Assembly (NCBI GenBank): GCA_041656175.1
Contig: JBBAEA010000044.1
Location: forward strand, 1-23,688
Length of the DNA stretch: 23,688 nucleotides
From: JBBAEA01 sp041656175
GTDB lineage: Bacteria; Myxococcota_A; Bradymonadia; UBA4248
Reading direction: 5' to 3'
In this document: positions 1-8,728 of the stretch, piece after piece
Layout: each line of letters starts with the position of its first letter
Position numbering within the stretch: position 1 is the first letter of the stretch
Made by a program: the position numbers and the translations under genes
The notes under the pieces: model-generated
What the model was told of the DNA's origin: nothing
The model's database searches: none
What the model saw: the letters and a program-made list of their open reading frames with translations, nothing else

Positions 1-230
1 CCTCCACCCCGCGCAAAGCTCTCACAATACTTATGCGCGCAAAAGTCCCATGCTCCTATTCATAGTGCAGCGAAATCGCTAGCTTTGTTCTGAATTTCAA
101 CGACTTAGCCCGTCCCCCCATTACGCTACAAAGTGCAAAACACTTCACAAACGCATGCTTTATGCGTAATTTGCTGCATTGTGTCTAGGACATATGGGTT
201 TTAGGCGCACATAACACCAGTTCACACACA
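1..230. other. Intergenic leader with the end of a truncated inverted-repeat element
   Basis: No gene is visible here. Bases 9-23 read CCGCGCAAAGCTCTC, one base different from the right terminal repeat of the element at 8381-8705 (CCGTGCAAAGCTCTC), so the window probably begins inside another copy of that family. Bases 151-167 form a small hairpin, ACGCAT/ATGCGT with a 5-nt loop. No convincing promoter for the following MFS gene could be assigned. Confidence 0.5.
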
Positions 231-1703
231 GTGAGTGCAGACATGCAAAACGAAAACGGGCAGGCACAAGAAGATGTGCAAGAGCAAAGTATTGGCTTAG
301 GAGACGCCATAAAAAAGGGTTTTGGCGAAACCATCGATACCCTCAAAGCCTTCACCAACGCGCCTCGCGAAATTCTTGGTCTCAATATCATCAACGTCAT
401 TGAGGGGACGGTATATTTTGGAACCCTGACGATTTTAGCCGTTTTTTTGACAGGCGCGGATCTGGGGATTAGCGACGAAGAAGCTGGGATTTTGCTCGGT
501 ATTTTTACGGGTGGAATCACGATTTCGCAGTTCTTTTTTGGTGGCATTGGCGACAAGCTTGGTCCTGTCAAAGCGCTGGGAATTGCCCTATTTATCATGC
601 TTTTGGGCCGCTTTTTGCTAGCACAGTCGACGGTTTTATTTGGCGAGGGTACAGTGCTCTCTACCCTGTGGGAGACCAGCACGCCGCTATGGTCGCCGTT
701 GTTTGTGGCGATCGCTGTATCTTTGTTGCTTGTCGCCCTTGTTTACGGACTCTATCAACCCTCGATCTATTCGCTCACCAAGCGCTTTAGCACGGAGCGC
801 ACTTCCGCGGTTTCTTTTGCCATGCTTTACGCGGGCATGAACCTTGGCGCTTTTGCTGCTGGTATCTATATGCCGGGGCTTCGCCGTTTTGGCGCTCTAA
901 GCAGCGGGGGTACTGGCTTTCCCTTGGTTTTGGGAGTGCTGGCTAGCCTCGCTTTTATTAGCATCATTGCCTATTTCACCCTTGTTCGTGGCGGCAAGGA
1001 GCGCGTCAGTGACGAAACGCAGACAGAGGCTTCAACGAGCGCGCCTATCCCCGAAGTGCCTCACACCAAGCTATGGCAGCGCCTTAAGAATCACCCGCTT
1101 TTTGACCTGCGATTCATGTTTTTTATCTTTATTCTCATTCCCGTCCAAACGCTTTTTGCCCACCAGTGGCTTACGATTCCTGCCTACCTCAACCGCAGCT
1201 ACGACCCCATTGTTTCGGATAATTTCGAATTTTTCTCCAACCTCAACCCGCTCATTATCTTTATTCTTGCGCCTATTGTTGCAGCGGCTACCGCTAGAGC
1301 CTCCGTATACAAAATGATGATATTGGGCACTTTGGTGATGGCAGCGCCGACTTTCTTGCTCTGCATTGGCCAGATTCCCGCTATTTTTCTCTCCTACGTC
1401 CTGCTCATGTCTATCGGCGAAGCGATGTGGCAGCCGCGCTTTTTGCAGCACGTGGCCGAAATCGCGCCCAAGGATAAGGTCGGTGCCTACATGGGGATTG
1501 CTCAGCTACCGTGGTTTCTTACCAAGTTCATCACGTCCTTATATTCCGGCTATTTCCTAGCCAATTACGTTCCCGAAACGGGGCCCCAGGATCCGCAAAG
1601 CATGTGGTTTATCTACGCTTTGATCGCCATGATTTCGCCGATCGCGCTCATAGTGGCTAAGAAATGGTTCGATAAAAAGCCTATGATGCAACAAAATTCG
1701 TAG
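231..1703 (+). CDS. MFS transporter (POT/peptide-transporter-like)
   Basis: A 490-aa polytopic inner-membrane protein with roughly 12 hydrophobic segments in two halves, separated by a charged central loop at about residues 255-285. Segment pattern and length fit the major facilitator superfamily. The C-terminal half has a Gly-Glu-Ala-Met-Trp-x-Pro-Arg-Phe stretch followed by an Ala-Pro-Lys-x-Lys-Val-Gly-x-Tyr-Met-Gly segment, which resembles the proton-coupled oligopeptide (POT/PTR) branch, so peptide or small-solute uptake is possible. The substrate cannot be read from sequence. The reading frame opens with GTG at 231; an ATG at 243 is an equally good start, and neither has a strong Shine-Dalgarno sequence. 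The N-terminal 35 residues are acidic, Gln-rich and presumably cytoplasmic. It stands alone, with a palindromic repeat downstream. Confidence 0.8.
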   Translation: MSADMQNENGQAQEDVQEQSIGLGDAIKKGFGETIDTLKAFTNAPREILGLNIINVIEGTVYFGTLTILAVFLTGADLGISDEEAGILLGIFTGGITISQFFFGGIGDKLGPVKALGIALFIMLLGRFLLAQSTVLFGEGTVLSTLWETSTPLWSPLFVAIAVSLLLVALVYGLYQPSIYSLTKRFSTERTSAVSFAMLYAGMNLGAFAAGIYMPGLRRFGALSSGGTGFPLVLGVLASLAFISIIAYFTLVRGGKERVSDETQTEASTSAPIPEVPHTKLWQRLKNHPLFDLRFMFFIFILIPVQTLFAHQWLTIPAYLNRSYDPIVSDNFEFFSNLNPLIIFILAPIVAAATARASVYKMMILGTLVMAAPTFLLCIGQIPAIFLSYVLLMSIGEAMWQPRFLQHVAEIAPKDKVGAYMGIAQLPWFLTKFITSLYSGYFLANYVPETGPQDPQSMWFIYALIAMISPIALIVAKKWFDKKPMMQQNS

Positions 1704-1756
1704 CGCCAGCTTCGCCAGCATCGTTTTGTGAATCCACAGTGTTTGATTTTTTTTGT

Positions 1757-1906
1757 GGGGGGCTCAATGCCCCCCTACGCCCAAGCCTCACACGCAAATT
1801 CACTAAAAGCTGCAAAATCATTTGCGCTGTCTTGGCTACTCGCCAAGCCAGCGCAAATGATGCAGCTTTTGTGAATTTGCGCGCGGGGTCTTGGGCTACC
1901 CCCCAT
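1757..1906. repeat. Long intergenic palindrome (family A)
   Basis: It opens with a GGGGGGC/GCCCCCC hairpin (1757-1775). A very long interrupted inverted repeat follows: GCCCAAG (1779-1785) pairs with CTTGGGC (1890-1896); GCAAATTCAC, AAAAGCTGCA, TCATTTGCGCT and TTGGC (1794-1836) pair in order with GCCAA, AGCGCAAATGA, TGCAGCTTTT and GTGAATTTGC (1842-1880). That is 36 paired bases in the core, with small bulges and a loop of about 5 nt. The T-run lies upstream of the first hairpin, so this is not a normal terminator for the MFS gene. It lies in a 294-bp gap that holds no gene. Confidence 0.85.
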
Positions 1907-1997
1907 ACTGTCGTGATGTGGCGTGAATATTTATTCGTAAAACTCGACAAAGTGCAAGACCGTATTCTAGTATTTTAGCGGCTTTGGAGGGCCGATA

Positions 1998-2936
1998 ATG
2001 GGAATTGAACACGTCATCGAACTGCAAGCTGTAAACAAGACCTTTGCGATGGGTTTTTTTCGCAAACGCGTAGAAGCTGTACGGGATTTAAGCTTGAACG
2101 TACGACGCGGTGAGGTTTTTGGCTTAGTGGGACCAAACGGTGCGGGCAAAACAACGACCATCAAAATGATAACATCGCTCATTTCGCCCAGTAGCGGAAC
2201 TGTGCGTGTTTTTGGCAAGAGCGCCAATGACGTTGAAGGGCGCAGAAGACTCGGTTATTTGCCCGAAATCAGTCACTACTACCACTACCTTAACGCAAGC
2301 GAAATACTCGATTTTTACGCACAACTTTACCAACTCGATAAGAAAACACGTCGAAAGCGCGTCCCTGAACTGCTAGAGCGCGTTGGTCTTGGCGGTGCTG
2401 GGAAAAAGCGACTTGGACAATTTTCTAAGGGTATGCAGCAACGACTGGGTCTTGCGCAAGCACTCATTGCGGATCCCGAGCTTGTCATCCTCGATGAGCC
2501 CCAGTCTGGCTTAGATCCCTTTGGACGAAAGGATGTTGCCGACATCATCGCGGAATGTCGAAACGAGGGCAAAACCGTGTTTTTCTCCAGCCATATTTTG
2601 CCAGACGTCGAAAGGATCTGCGACAGGGTTGCGTTACTGCGCGAAGGAAAGCTCGTCAGGCTCGGTGAACTTGATGAACTTTTAGATTCCAAAAAATCGT
2701 GCCATGTACAATTTACGGGAGAGCTGCACGTCGATGTGGAAGCACGCTTAAAGGAGCTGGGTACCGAATTGATTCGCGAAGAAAGCCCTGCTCAGCATCG
2801 CGTAGCTTTCTCACCCGATAAAGTGCAAAGCAACGATTTGTTACAATATCTTATACAAAACAATCTCAAAGTGATTGATCTTGGATTTGAGCGCGAGAAT
2901 CTTGAGTCGCTCTTTGTTCGTCTCTCTAAAGATTAA
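1998..2936 (+). CDS. ABC transporter ATP-binding protein
   Basis: A 312-aa cytoplasmic ATPase subunit of an ABC-2 type exporter. Walker A is GPNGAGKTT (residues 45-53), the signature loop is the variant FSKGMQQR (142-149, in place of LSGGQ), and Walker B is LVILDEP (162-168) followed by a SGLDP D-loop and a later His switch in SSHIL. The FSKGM signature is typical of the CcmA/NatA-like group of ABC-2 exporters. The last 80 residues form an accessory domain as in related antibiotic or lipid exporters. The ATG at 1998 is supported by GGAGGG about 8 nt upstream. The permease gene begins 8 nt after the stop, so the two are co-transcribed and surely act as one transporter. The substrate is unknown. 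Confidence 0.92.
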   Translation: MGIEHVIELQAVNKTFAMGFFRKRVEAVRDLSLNVRRGEVFGLVGPNGAGKTTTIKMITSLISPSSGTVRVFGKSANDVEGRRRLGYLPEISHYYHYLNASEILDFYAQLYQLDKKTRRKRVPELLERVGLGGAGKKRLGQFSKGMQQRLGLAQALIADPELVILDEPQSGLDPFGRKDVADIIAECRNEGKTVFFSSHILPDVERICDRVALLREGKLVRLGELDELLDSKKSCHVQFTGELHVDVEARLKELGTELIREESPAQHRVAFSPDKVQSNDLLQYLIQNNLKVIDLGFERENLESLFVRLSKD

Positions 2937-2944
2937 GTTCGGAT

Positions 2945-3715
2945 ATGATTCGTATTTTATGCGCATTTGCACAACAATGTTTTCGTGAAGCCATACGAAA
3001 CAAGATTTTGTACGGTATAGGTTTTTTCGCGCTTGTTATTTTATTATTTTCGCTCGTCCTCGGCGAGCTGTCGTTGTACGAACAAGAGCGCGTCATTAAA
3101 AACGTGGGGCTAGGTTTTTTGTCCATACTCGGCGTGAGTCTTGCGATCTTTACTGGCGTGGGCATGCTTCAGCGCGAGATTCAAGAAAAAACGATATACA
3201 CCATACTGTCCAAACCCATATACCGCGGGACGGCTATTGTTGGTAAATTCCTAGGAATAGCGCTGACGCTCGGCGTTGAGCTTATCGTGATGTATGTCAT
3301 ATTTAGCGCAATCTTGTTAGCTCGAGGCATGAGTTTGGACCTCATCTTGTTTCAGGCTTTCTGGCTTATTTATTGCCAAAGCCTCATTATTGCAGCGACA
3401 GCCATCCTTTTTAGTAGTTTTAGCGATCGGCTCCTGAGCGTTATTCTGAGCGTGAGTATTTTTATTCTTGGCTCCCTCCATGAACAGATCTCGTATTTTG
3501 CCGAGCGACAAGAGAGCCAAGCCATACGCGCTCTTATGCGGAGCGGGCAATTCCTGCTTCCCAACTTGTCACAATTCAATTTGTCGGCAAGCGTAAGTTA
3601 TAGTATACACGTTCAAGGCAGCTATGTTGCCTTTGCGAGCTTGCACGCACTCGCCGTGATCTTTGTTATGCTTTGCATTGCAGTTATTATCTTTGAACGG
3701 CGTGACTTTGTGTAA
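2945..3715 (+). CDS. ABC-2 type transporter permease
   Basis: A 256-aa integral membrane protein with about six hydrophobic segments (near residues 21-43, 55-75, 107-130, 140-160, 165-185 and 230-250). An amphipathic stretch rich in Glu and Gln follows the second segment (Gln-Arg-Glu-Ile-Gln-Glu-Lys-Thr-Ile-Tyr-Thr-Ile-Leu-Ser-Lys-Pro), a feature of ABC-2 permeases where the elbow helix contacts the ATPase. It is the membrane partner of the ATPase encoded 8 nt upstream. No other component such as a periplasmic binding protein is nearby, which fits an exporter. Substrate unknown. Confidence 0.88.
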   Translation: MIRILCAFAQQCFREAIRNKILYGIGFFALVILLFSLVLGELSLYEQERVIKNVGLGFLSILGVSLAIFTGVGMLQREIQEKTIYTILSKPIYRGTAIVGKFLGIALTLGVELIVMYVIFSAILLARGMSLDLILFQAFWLIYCQSLIIAATAILFSSFSDRLLSVILSVSIFILGSLHEQISYFAERQESQAIRALMRSGQFLLPNLSQFNLSASVSYSIHVQGSYVAFASLHALAVIFVMLCIAVIIFERRDFV

Positions 3716-3754
3716 GCGGTGTTTAAGAAGATGGTAGATGTTTCTGCGCTTCAT

Positions 3755-3899
3755 CGGGGGGGAGCGCAAGATCACCCGATGAATTCGCTTAGAGACGCAT
3801 TTTGTGCGGCGGTTAGGCGAATAGCCTAAACGCCGCACAAAATATTGCGGCTCTTGGCGAATTCTGAGGGAAGCTTGCGCGCGGGGGGGCGTCCCCCCC
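3755..3899. repeat. Palindromic repeat, family B copy 1
   Basis: A G-run-bounded palindrome. Nested arms are GCGCAAG (3764-3770) with CTTGCGC near 3874-3880, GAATTCGC (3781-3788) with GCGAATTC (3857-3864), TTTTGTGCGGCG (3800-3811) with CGCCGCACAAAA (3831-3842), and TTAGGC (3813-3818) with GCCTAA (3824-3829). It ends in a G7/C7 hairpin at about 3883-3899. A second copy lies at 21131-21285 with the same architecture and the same outer sequence but different inner stem sequence. The 293-bp gap between the permease and kinase genes holds this element and no gene. Confidence 0.88.
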
Positions 3900-4008
3900 G
3901 ACGGCAAAAAGAGAAACTATAATGATAAACTGCGCCGTTTTTTGTGGCTAAAGCAAAGCGACACGACGCGAAATCCGCACACAGCCTATATTTCTGGGCA
4001 GAGACTTC

Positions 4009-6288
4009 ATGCAAACCGCGATTGGCAAAAATTTTGGTCGCTACGAACTTTTGGGTTTTTTAGCCAAGGGTGGCATGGGTGAAGTGTATTTGGCGCGTTT
4101 TAAAGGCGTTGCAGGCTTTGAGAAACGCTGTGTCATCAAAAAGATATTGCCAGAATTGGCAAGCGAACCGAATTTTGTGCAGAAATTCATCAATGAGGGG
4201 CGAACATTGGTGACTTTGGCACACAGCAACATCGTGCAGGTCTTCGATATGGGGGAAGTCGAGGGGGAATTGTACCTCGCGATGGAACATGTGGTCGGCG
4301 CGGATTTGCGTGAAATTTTGTTACACGCAAAAGCGCAAAACTCATTAGTTCCCATACGTGTTGCGCTGTTTATCATCACGGAATGCTTGAAGGGATTGAG
4401 TTACGCGCACCGGCGAAAAGACGCGAGCGGGGCGCTAGCCCAGGTGATACACCGCGATTTAAGCCCCTCAAACCTACTTATTTCGAGCGAAGGGGAGGTG
4501 AAGCTCATCGATTTTGGCATAGCCAAGGATCACTTGCGCCAAACAGAGAGTTTAGCGGGGGTAGTGCAGGGCAAATTTGCCTACATGTCGCCAGAGCAAG
4601 CTCGGGGGGAGGTTTTGGATGTACGAAGCGACTTATTTTCCTGTGGAGTTTTGCTCTACGAGCTTTTGACGGCGTCGCGGCCGTTCGTAGGAAATTCGGA
4701 TTTACAGAGTTTAGAGCTCATAAAGGTCGGTGAATTTAAAAAAACATCGGAGCTTCGGGCGGACGTAGACGCAGAACTGGATGGCATCGTAACGCGCGCT
4801 TTAGCCAGTGATCGCGATGCGCGCTACCAAACGGCGGATGAATTTTTGACGGCCCTAAGCGATTATGCGGAGTCGCACGCGGCGATGGCTCGCCAACTCG
4901 AAGTTCGTGACTATGTGCGCGAGCTCCTCAACGTCTCAGATGTGTTGCAGTGCCACAGTGTGGACGACTTTTTAAACCATGAGTTCGCCAAGAAGTTGCA
5001 TGCCCAATCGCAGATCGATGCAGAGGCTCGGACGCGGTCTTTGCATTTTACGGAAAGTTTTTCTGCGCATATTCCGAGTGCGTCCTCGGCTGATTTTGCC
5101 GAAGATCGTTCAGCAGAGCGTTTGTTATTGAGTTTAGGCGCAGCTGGGCTCGCAACGGGCGATGGGGGAACTTCGCAAGCATTGGAGGGAGCTGGCGAGT
5201 TATTTTATAGGGGAAAGGCCGCGCGTCGGCGTAGTTTTTTCTTACGCATTTTGTACGTCGTTTTGGGCGCATGCGTCGCAACGCTATTGCTCTACTATCT
5301 TCTGTTTTATGGCGAAACGCCGCAGCGGAGCTTGGGGGGAAATAATGGGGAGCAGAATCTCAATTCTAGCCCAATAACGGGTGAGGATATATTGGCGCGC
5401 CAATATTTTGAGCAGCTTCGTGAGGACGTCAACGCGATGAAGGGGGAGGCTCAAGAGAAGCAAAGTCAAGCGCAGGGCATACTTTATCGCTTTATTTTGG
5501 AGCAGGAGTCGGCAATTATCGTTCCTATTTCGGGTCGCATTGAGCGACTTAGCGCCACAGAGTGGACTTTTGCGCTCGGTTACGAGTCGATTTTGGAAAT
5601 ATCAGCGCCAGGTCATGAAAAGTGTCATTTTATCGTTAAATCCGTAGAAAGCCCGCCAAAAACTTTGTGGGAAGGCTGTACGATGCAATATCGTTCGGGC
5701 AGCCAAGGCGAAGCTCAAGAGCTCATTGTCAGCCTCAATGCGATGATCCAAAGCAATTCAGTGGATCTAAAAGCGGCAGCGAATACAAAGGCTCGCCCCG
5801 CTCGGCATAATGGTGTAAAAAATTCACAAAACGGAGCTGCGCAGAAGCCTAAGTTAAGCGTAAGTGCTAATGTCGAGGCGTTACTGCGCGTTGGTGCCAA
5901 TCAGTACACCCTACCCAACCGCGTCGATCTTGTCTCTGGTGAAATGGCTATAGAGGTGATCCCGCTTGTGAAGCCGCCCACGCGTGGTATTTCGTATAAA
6001 GCGCGCGTCCAAGCTCATGAAACGAGTTTAGCGGTATCGTTTTGTAAGCTCAATATTCGTGTAAAGGAGAGTTATTTACCAGACGACCCCGCGCCGGTGC
6101 AGTTGGCGGACATCTATATTAATGATGCGCTCATTGCCAAGAGCGCCGATCGCATTTCGTTGCTGATGCCCTGTGGCAAGCAACGCGTGATTCTGCGCTA
6201 CGAATACGGTGGTTTTAGGATTAAGGGGGAGGAGTTGTGCCATTTAAAACAGGGGGAGGAGTATAATTTGGCACTGAGTATGCGTTGA
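4009..6288 (+). CDS. Transmembrane serine/threonine protein kinase
   Basis: A 759-aa Hanks-type kinase. The catalytic domain covers about residues 12-285: Gly-rich loop LAKGGMGEVYLAR (18-30), ATP-binding Lys44, HRDLSPSN catalytic loop (148-155), DFG (168-170) and a SPEQARG activation-segment end. All catalytic residues are present, so it should be active. A basic stretch, RRR, precedes one hydrophobic helix (about 410-432), placing the kinase in the cytoplasm and some 325 residues outside. The outer part has a coiled-coil-prone Gln/Glu segment (about 465-490), a beta-rich region, and a C-terminal segment with a PEGA-like look (about 700-755, inference). The kinase subtype resembles those abundant in Myxococcota. 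uvrB starts 6 nt after the stop, an unusual partner. Target and ligand are unknown. Confidence 0.9.
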   Translation: MQTAIGKNFGRYELLGFLAKGGMGEVYLARFKGVAGFEKRCVIKKILPELASEPNFVQKFINEGRTLVTLAHSNIVQVFDMGEVEGELYLAMEHVVGADLREILLHAKAQNSLVPIRVALFIITECLKGLSYAHRRKDASGALAQVIHRDLSPSNLLISSEGEVKLIDFGIAKDHLRQTESLAGVVQGKFAYMSPEQARGEVLDVRSDLFSCGVLLYELLTASRPFVGNSDLQSLELIKVGEFKKTSELRADVDAELDGIVTRALASDRDARYQTADEFLTALSDYAESHAAMARQLEVRDYVRELLNVSDVLQCHSVDDFLNHEFAKKLHAQSQIDAEARTRSLHFTESFSAHIPSASSADFAEDRSAERLLLSLGAAGLATGDGGTSQALEGAGELFYRGKAARRRSFFLRILYVVLGACVATLLLYYLLFYGETPQRSLGGNNGEQNLNSSPITGEDILARQYFEQLREDVNAMKGEAQEKQSQAQGILYRFILEQESAIIVPISGRIERLSATEWTFALGYESILEISAPGHEKCHFIVKSVESPPKTLWEGCTMQYRSGSQGEAQELIVSLNAMIQSNSVDLKAAANTKARPARHNGVKNSQNGAAQKPKLSVSANVEALLRVGANQYTLPNRVDLVSGEMAIEVIPLVKPPTRGISYKARVQAHETSLAVSFCKLNIRVKESYLPDDPAPVQLADIYINDALIAKSADRISLLMPCGKQRVILRYEYGGFRIKGEELCHLKQGEEYNLALSMR

Positions 6289-6294
6289 GGCACT

Positions 6295-8262
6295 ATGCGT
6301 TTTGTATCTAAAACCCCATTTTCGCCCTGTGGCGATCAACCCAAAGCGATTGCACAATTAGTCGAAGGTCTCAATGAAGGGAAGCGCGCGCAGACGCTTT
6401 TGGGAATCACGGGTAGCGGTAAAACCTATAGCATAGCGCAAGTTATAGAACATGTTCAACGTCCTACTTTGGTAATGGCGCCGAATAAAACACTAGCCGC
6501 TCAGCTTTATAACGAATTTAAAGAGATATTCCCAGATAACGCCGTGGAATATTTTGTTAGCTACTACGACTATTACCAGCCCGAAGCCTATGTGCCTTCA
6601 ACCAATACCTTCATCGCGAAGGATGCGCAGATAAACGACGCTATTGAGCGCATGCGTTTGAGTTCAACACACAGCTTATTGACGCGCAACGACGTTATTA
6701 TTGTGGCTAGTGTTTCGTGTATCTACGGCTTGGGTACGCGAGAGTCGTATTTACAGATGAAGGCGAGTGTACATCGAGGGGAGGAAATTGAACGCGACGA
6801 GTTTTTAAAGCAGCTTGTTCGCATTCAATATGAGCGAAACCAGTACGATCTGCATCGCGGAAGCTTTAGGGTTAATGGGGATACCGTTGAGGTTTTTCCA
6901 GCTTATGAGAGCGAGCGAGCGATGCGAATTCAGTTTTTTGGCGACGAAGTCGAATATATACAAGAAATCGATCCAGTTCGTGGTGTCGCATTATCCGAAA
7001 TAGACAAATTATCGATTTTCCCAGCATCGCACTATGTAGTTTCGGACGATATGCGCAAAAAAGCGCTGATGGCGATTAAGGCGGAGCTCAAAGAGCGTTT
7101 GGAGGTGTTTCGTCAAGCGGGCAAGTTCGTCGAGATGCAACGACTTGAGGAGCGTACGAACTACGATATCGAAATGATGCTGAGCTTAGGTTTTTGCTCA
7201 GGGATCGAAAACTACTCGCGTCACCTTACGGGACGCGCCGAGGGGGAGGCACCACCTTGTCTTATTAGCTATTTTCCAGAGGATTTCTTGCTGATTATCG
7301 ATGAGAGCCACGTCACGGTTCCTCAAATTCGGGGTATGTATCGCGGGGATCGCTCTAGGAAGCAGACGCTTGTGGACTATGGCTTTCGTCTTCCTTCGGC
7401 GCTAGATAACCGCCCACTCAATTTTGAAGAATTCGAGGAAACCATCAATCAAGTGATTTATGTTTCAGCAACACCAGGAGATTTTGAAGTATCAGCGTCG
7501 GAAGGCGAGGTTGTGGAGCAGATTATTCGGCCAACGGGCTTGCTGGATCCGTTGATTGATCTGCGTCCAGCGAAGGGGCAAATCGACGATGTGATGGGCG
7601 AAATTGCGAAAGTAGTCGCCGAGGGGGCGAGGGTTTTAGTTACAACGTTAACCAAGCGTATGGCAGAGGATTTGACAGAGTTCCTCAATGAAATGGGGAT
7701 GCGCGTTCGGTATTTGCACTCCGACATCGACACCATAGAGCGTGCTGCTATTTTGCGGGATCTGCGCTTAGGGCTTTTTGACATACTCATCGGCATCAAC
7801 CTTCTTCGCGAGGGTTTGGACTTACCAGAAGTGCAACTCGTCGCCATACTCGACGCCGATAAAGAGGGTTTTTTGCGCTCTAGGCGCTCGCTTATTCAAA
7901 CGATAGGACGAGCGTCGCGAAATGCGAAGGGACGTGTAATTTTGTACGCCGATGTACTCACCGATTCTCTGCGCGATGCTATTGGTGAGACGCGTAGGCG
8001 GCGAGAGTATCAAGAGAAGTACAATTTGGAGCATGGGATTGTTCCGCAAACCATCATTAAGAACATCCACGATATCGAAAAACACATACCGCATTATTTG
8101 GATGATATCGACGAAGAAGATGAAATTAACTTCGAGGACATACCTCATAAAATAGATGAGCTTCGTGCACAAATGAAACAAGCCGCTAAAAATTTGGCGT
8201 TTGAGGATGCAGCGAAATTACGCGATAGGATCCAAGCGCTGGAGCGCATGATGCTGGCGTAG
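6295..8262 (+). CDS. uvrB: Excinuclease ABC subunit B (UvrB)
   Basis: A 655-aa damage-recognition helicase of nucleotide excision repair; it is loaded by UvrA and recruits UvrC. The near full-length protein (E. coli UvrB is 673 aa) shows Walker A GITGSGKT (37-44), the Tyr-rich beta-hairpin region around YYDYYQPEAYVP that clamps DNA, the DESH Walker B, the QTIGRASRN motif VI and a C-terminal UVR domain (about 618-655) for UvrC contact. The ATG at 6295 follows a GAGG about 5 nt upstream that overlaps the end of the kinase gene. It is therefore translationally adjacent to the kinase and probably shares its transcript. An in-frame relic of its UVR motif lies just downstream. Confidence 0.97.
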   Translation: MRFVSKTPFSPCGDQPKAIAQLVEGLNEGKRAQTLLGITGSGKTYSIAQVIEHVQRPTLVMAPNKTLAAQLYNEFKEIFPDNAVEYFVSYYDYYQPEAYVPSTNTFIAKDAQINDAIERMRLSSTHSLLTRNDVIIVASVSCIYGLGTRESYLQMKASVHRGEEIERDEFLKQLVRIQYERNQYDLHRGSFRVNGDTVEVFPAYESERAMRIQFFGDEVEYIQEIDPVRGVALSEIDKLSIFPASHYVVSDDMRKKALMAIKAELKERLEVFRQAGKFVEMQRLEERTNYDIEMMLSLGFCSGIENYSRHLTGRAEGEAPPCLISYFPEDFLLIIDESHVTVPQIRGMYRGDRSRKQTLVDYGFRLPSALDNRPLNFEEFEETINQVIYVSATPGDFEVSASEGEVVEQIIRPTGLLDPLIDLRPAKGQIDDVMGEIAKVVAEGARVLVTTLTKRMAEDLTEFLNEMGMRVRYLHSDIDTIERAAILRDLRLGLFDILIGINLLREGLDLPEVQLVAILDADKEGFLRSRRSLIQTIGRASRNAKGRVILYADVLTDSLRDAIGETRRRREYQEKYNLEHGIVPQTIIKNIHDIEKHIPHYLDDIDEEDEINFEDIPHKIDELRAQMKQAAKNLAFEDAAKLRDRIQALERMMLA

Positions 8263-8271
8263 ACTTGCTGA

Positions 8272-8382
8272 GCTCAAGCTTACGAGTTGGCGCAAGTCGC
8301 TAAAAATTTGGCGTTTGAGCACTCTTCTAGCAACAACGATGTTGTTGATTTGGGCAAAAAGATTTTCGTCATGATGAGCTGA
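8272..8382 (+). pseudogene. Relic duplicate of the UvrB C-terminal UVR motif
   Basis: After the uvrB stop (TAG, 8260-8262) and a second in-frame stop (TGA, 8269-8271), the same reading frame stays open to 8382. It encodes a peptide containing ELAQVAKNLAFEH, which repeats RAQMKQAAKNLAFED near the UvrB C-terminus. The DNA is nearly identical over about 26 nt: the block around 8192-8213 recurs near 8298-8320. This looks like a tandem duplication of the uvrB 3' end that is now cut off by stops. The open frame ends where the inverted-repeat element begins (8381). No start codon or ribosome binding site suggests that it is expressed. Confidence 0.65.
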
Positions 8383-8705
8383 GATCTTTGCACGGCTAGA
8401 AATTGTGAATATAATTTTACAAATCCGATACATTTTTAAACAAAATGAGACATTTTGTAGAGAAATATAAGCTAAAAATGCTAATAAAATAAGGCAAGGT
8501 GAAGATAGAATGACATTTTATTCGAAAAGTGCTTAAAAGAGTGCTTTCTTAGTGCCACAGCCGTCCAGGCTGTGGCCGCTTCGCGCGCGGCCTCAGCCGC
8601 GCCCAATCGCTGACATCCATGTCGCGATTGAAGGGGAGGGGGGTACGGGGGGAAACATCTTTTCTTTGGCACAAAGAAAAGGGTTTCCCCCCGTGCAAAG
8701 CTCTC
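8381..8705. mobile_element. MITE-like element, copy 1, with 15-bp terminal inverted repeats
   Basis: A non-coding 325-bp segment bounded by GAGATCTTTGCACGG (8381-8395) and CCGTGCAAAGCTCTC (8691-8705), a 15-bp inverted repeat with one mismatch. It is flanked on both sides by GAGCT (8376-8380 and 8706-8710), a candidate 5-bp target duplication. The left part is AT-rich and is shared, inverted, with 17920-18168. Near the right end is a strong hairpin in which GGGGGGAAAC and TTTTCTTTG pair with CAAAGAAAA and GTTTCCCCCC (about 8646-8692). It also carries a three-hairpin module (8552-8630) absent from the interior of copy 2. No transposase is encoded, so movement would depend on an enzyme elsewhere. 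Confidence 0.75.
8552..8630. repeat. Three-hairpin module, copy 1
   Basis: Three hairpins stand in a row: GCCACAGCC/GGCTGTGGC with a 5-nt loop (8554-8576), GCGCGGC/GCCGCGC with a CTCA loop (8585-8602), and CAATCGC plus GACAT pairing with ATGTC plus GCGATTG (8604-8630). The same module occurs at 18190-18268. There the differences fall mostly in the loop or produce a wobble pair; one outer pair of the middle hairpin is lost. It could be structured RNA or a mobile DNA hairpin; the sequence alone does not decide. Confidence 0.75.
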
Positions 8706-8728
8706 GAGCTTACACTTTGCGCTTGCCA

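Noticed and set aside
1757..1775. Intrinsic terminator for the MFS gene
   Set aside because: The T-run precedes the G/C hairpin instead of following it, and the minus-strand reading gives an A-run.
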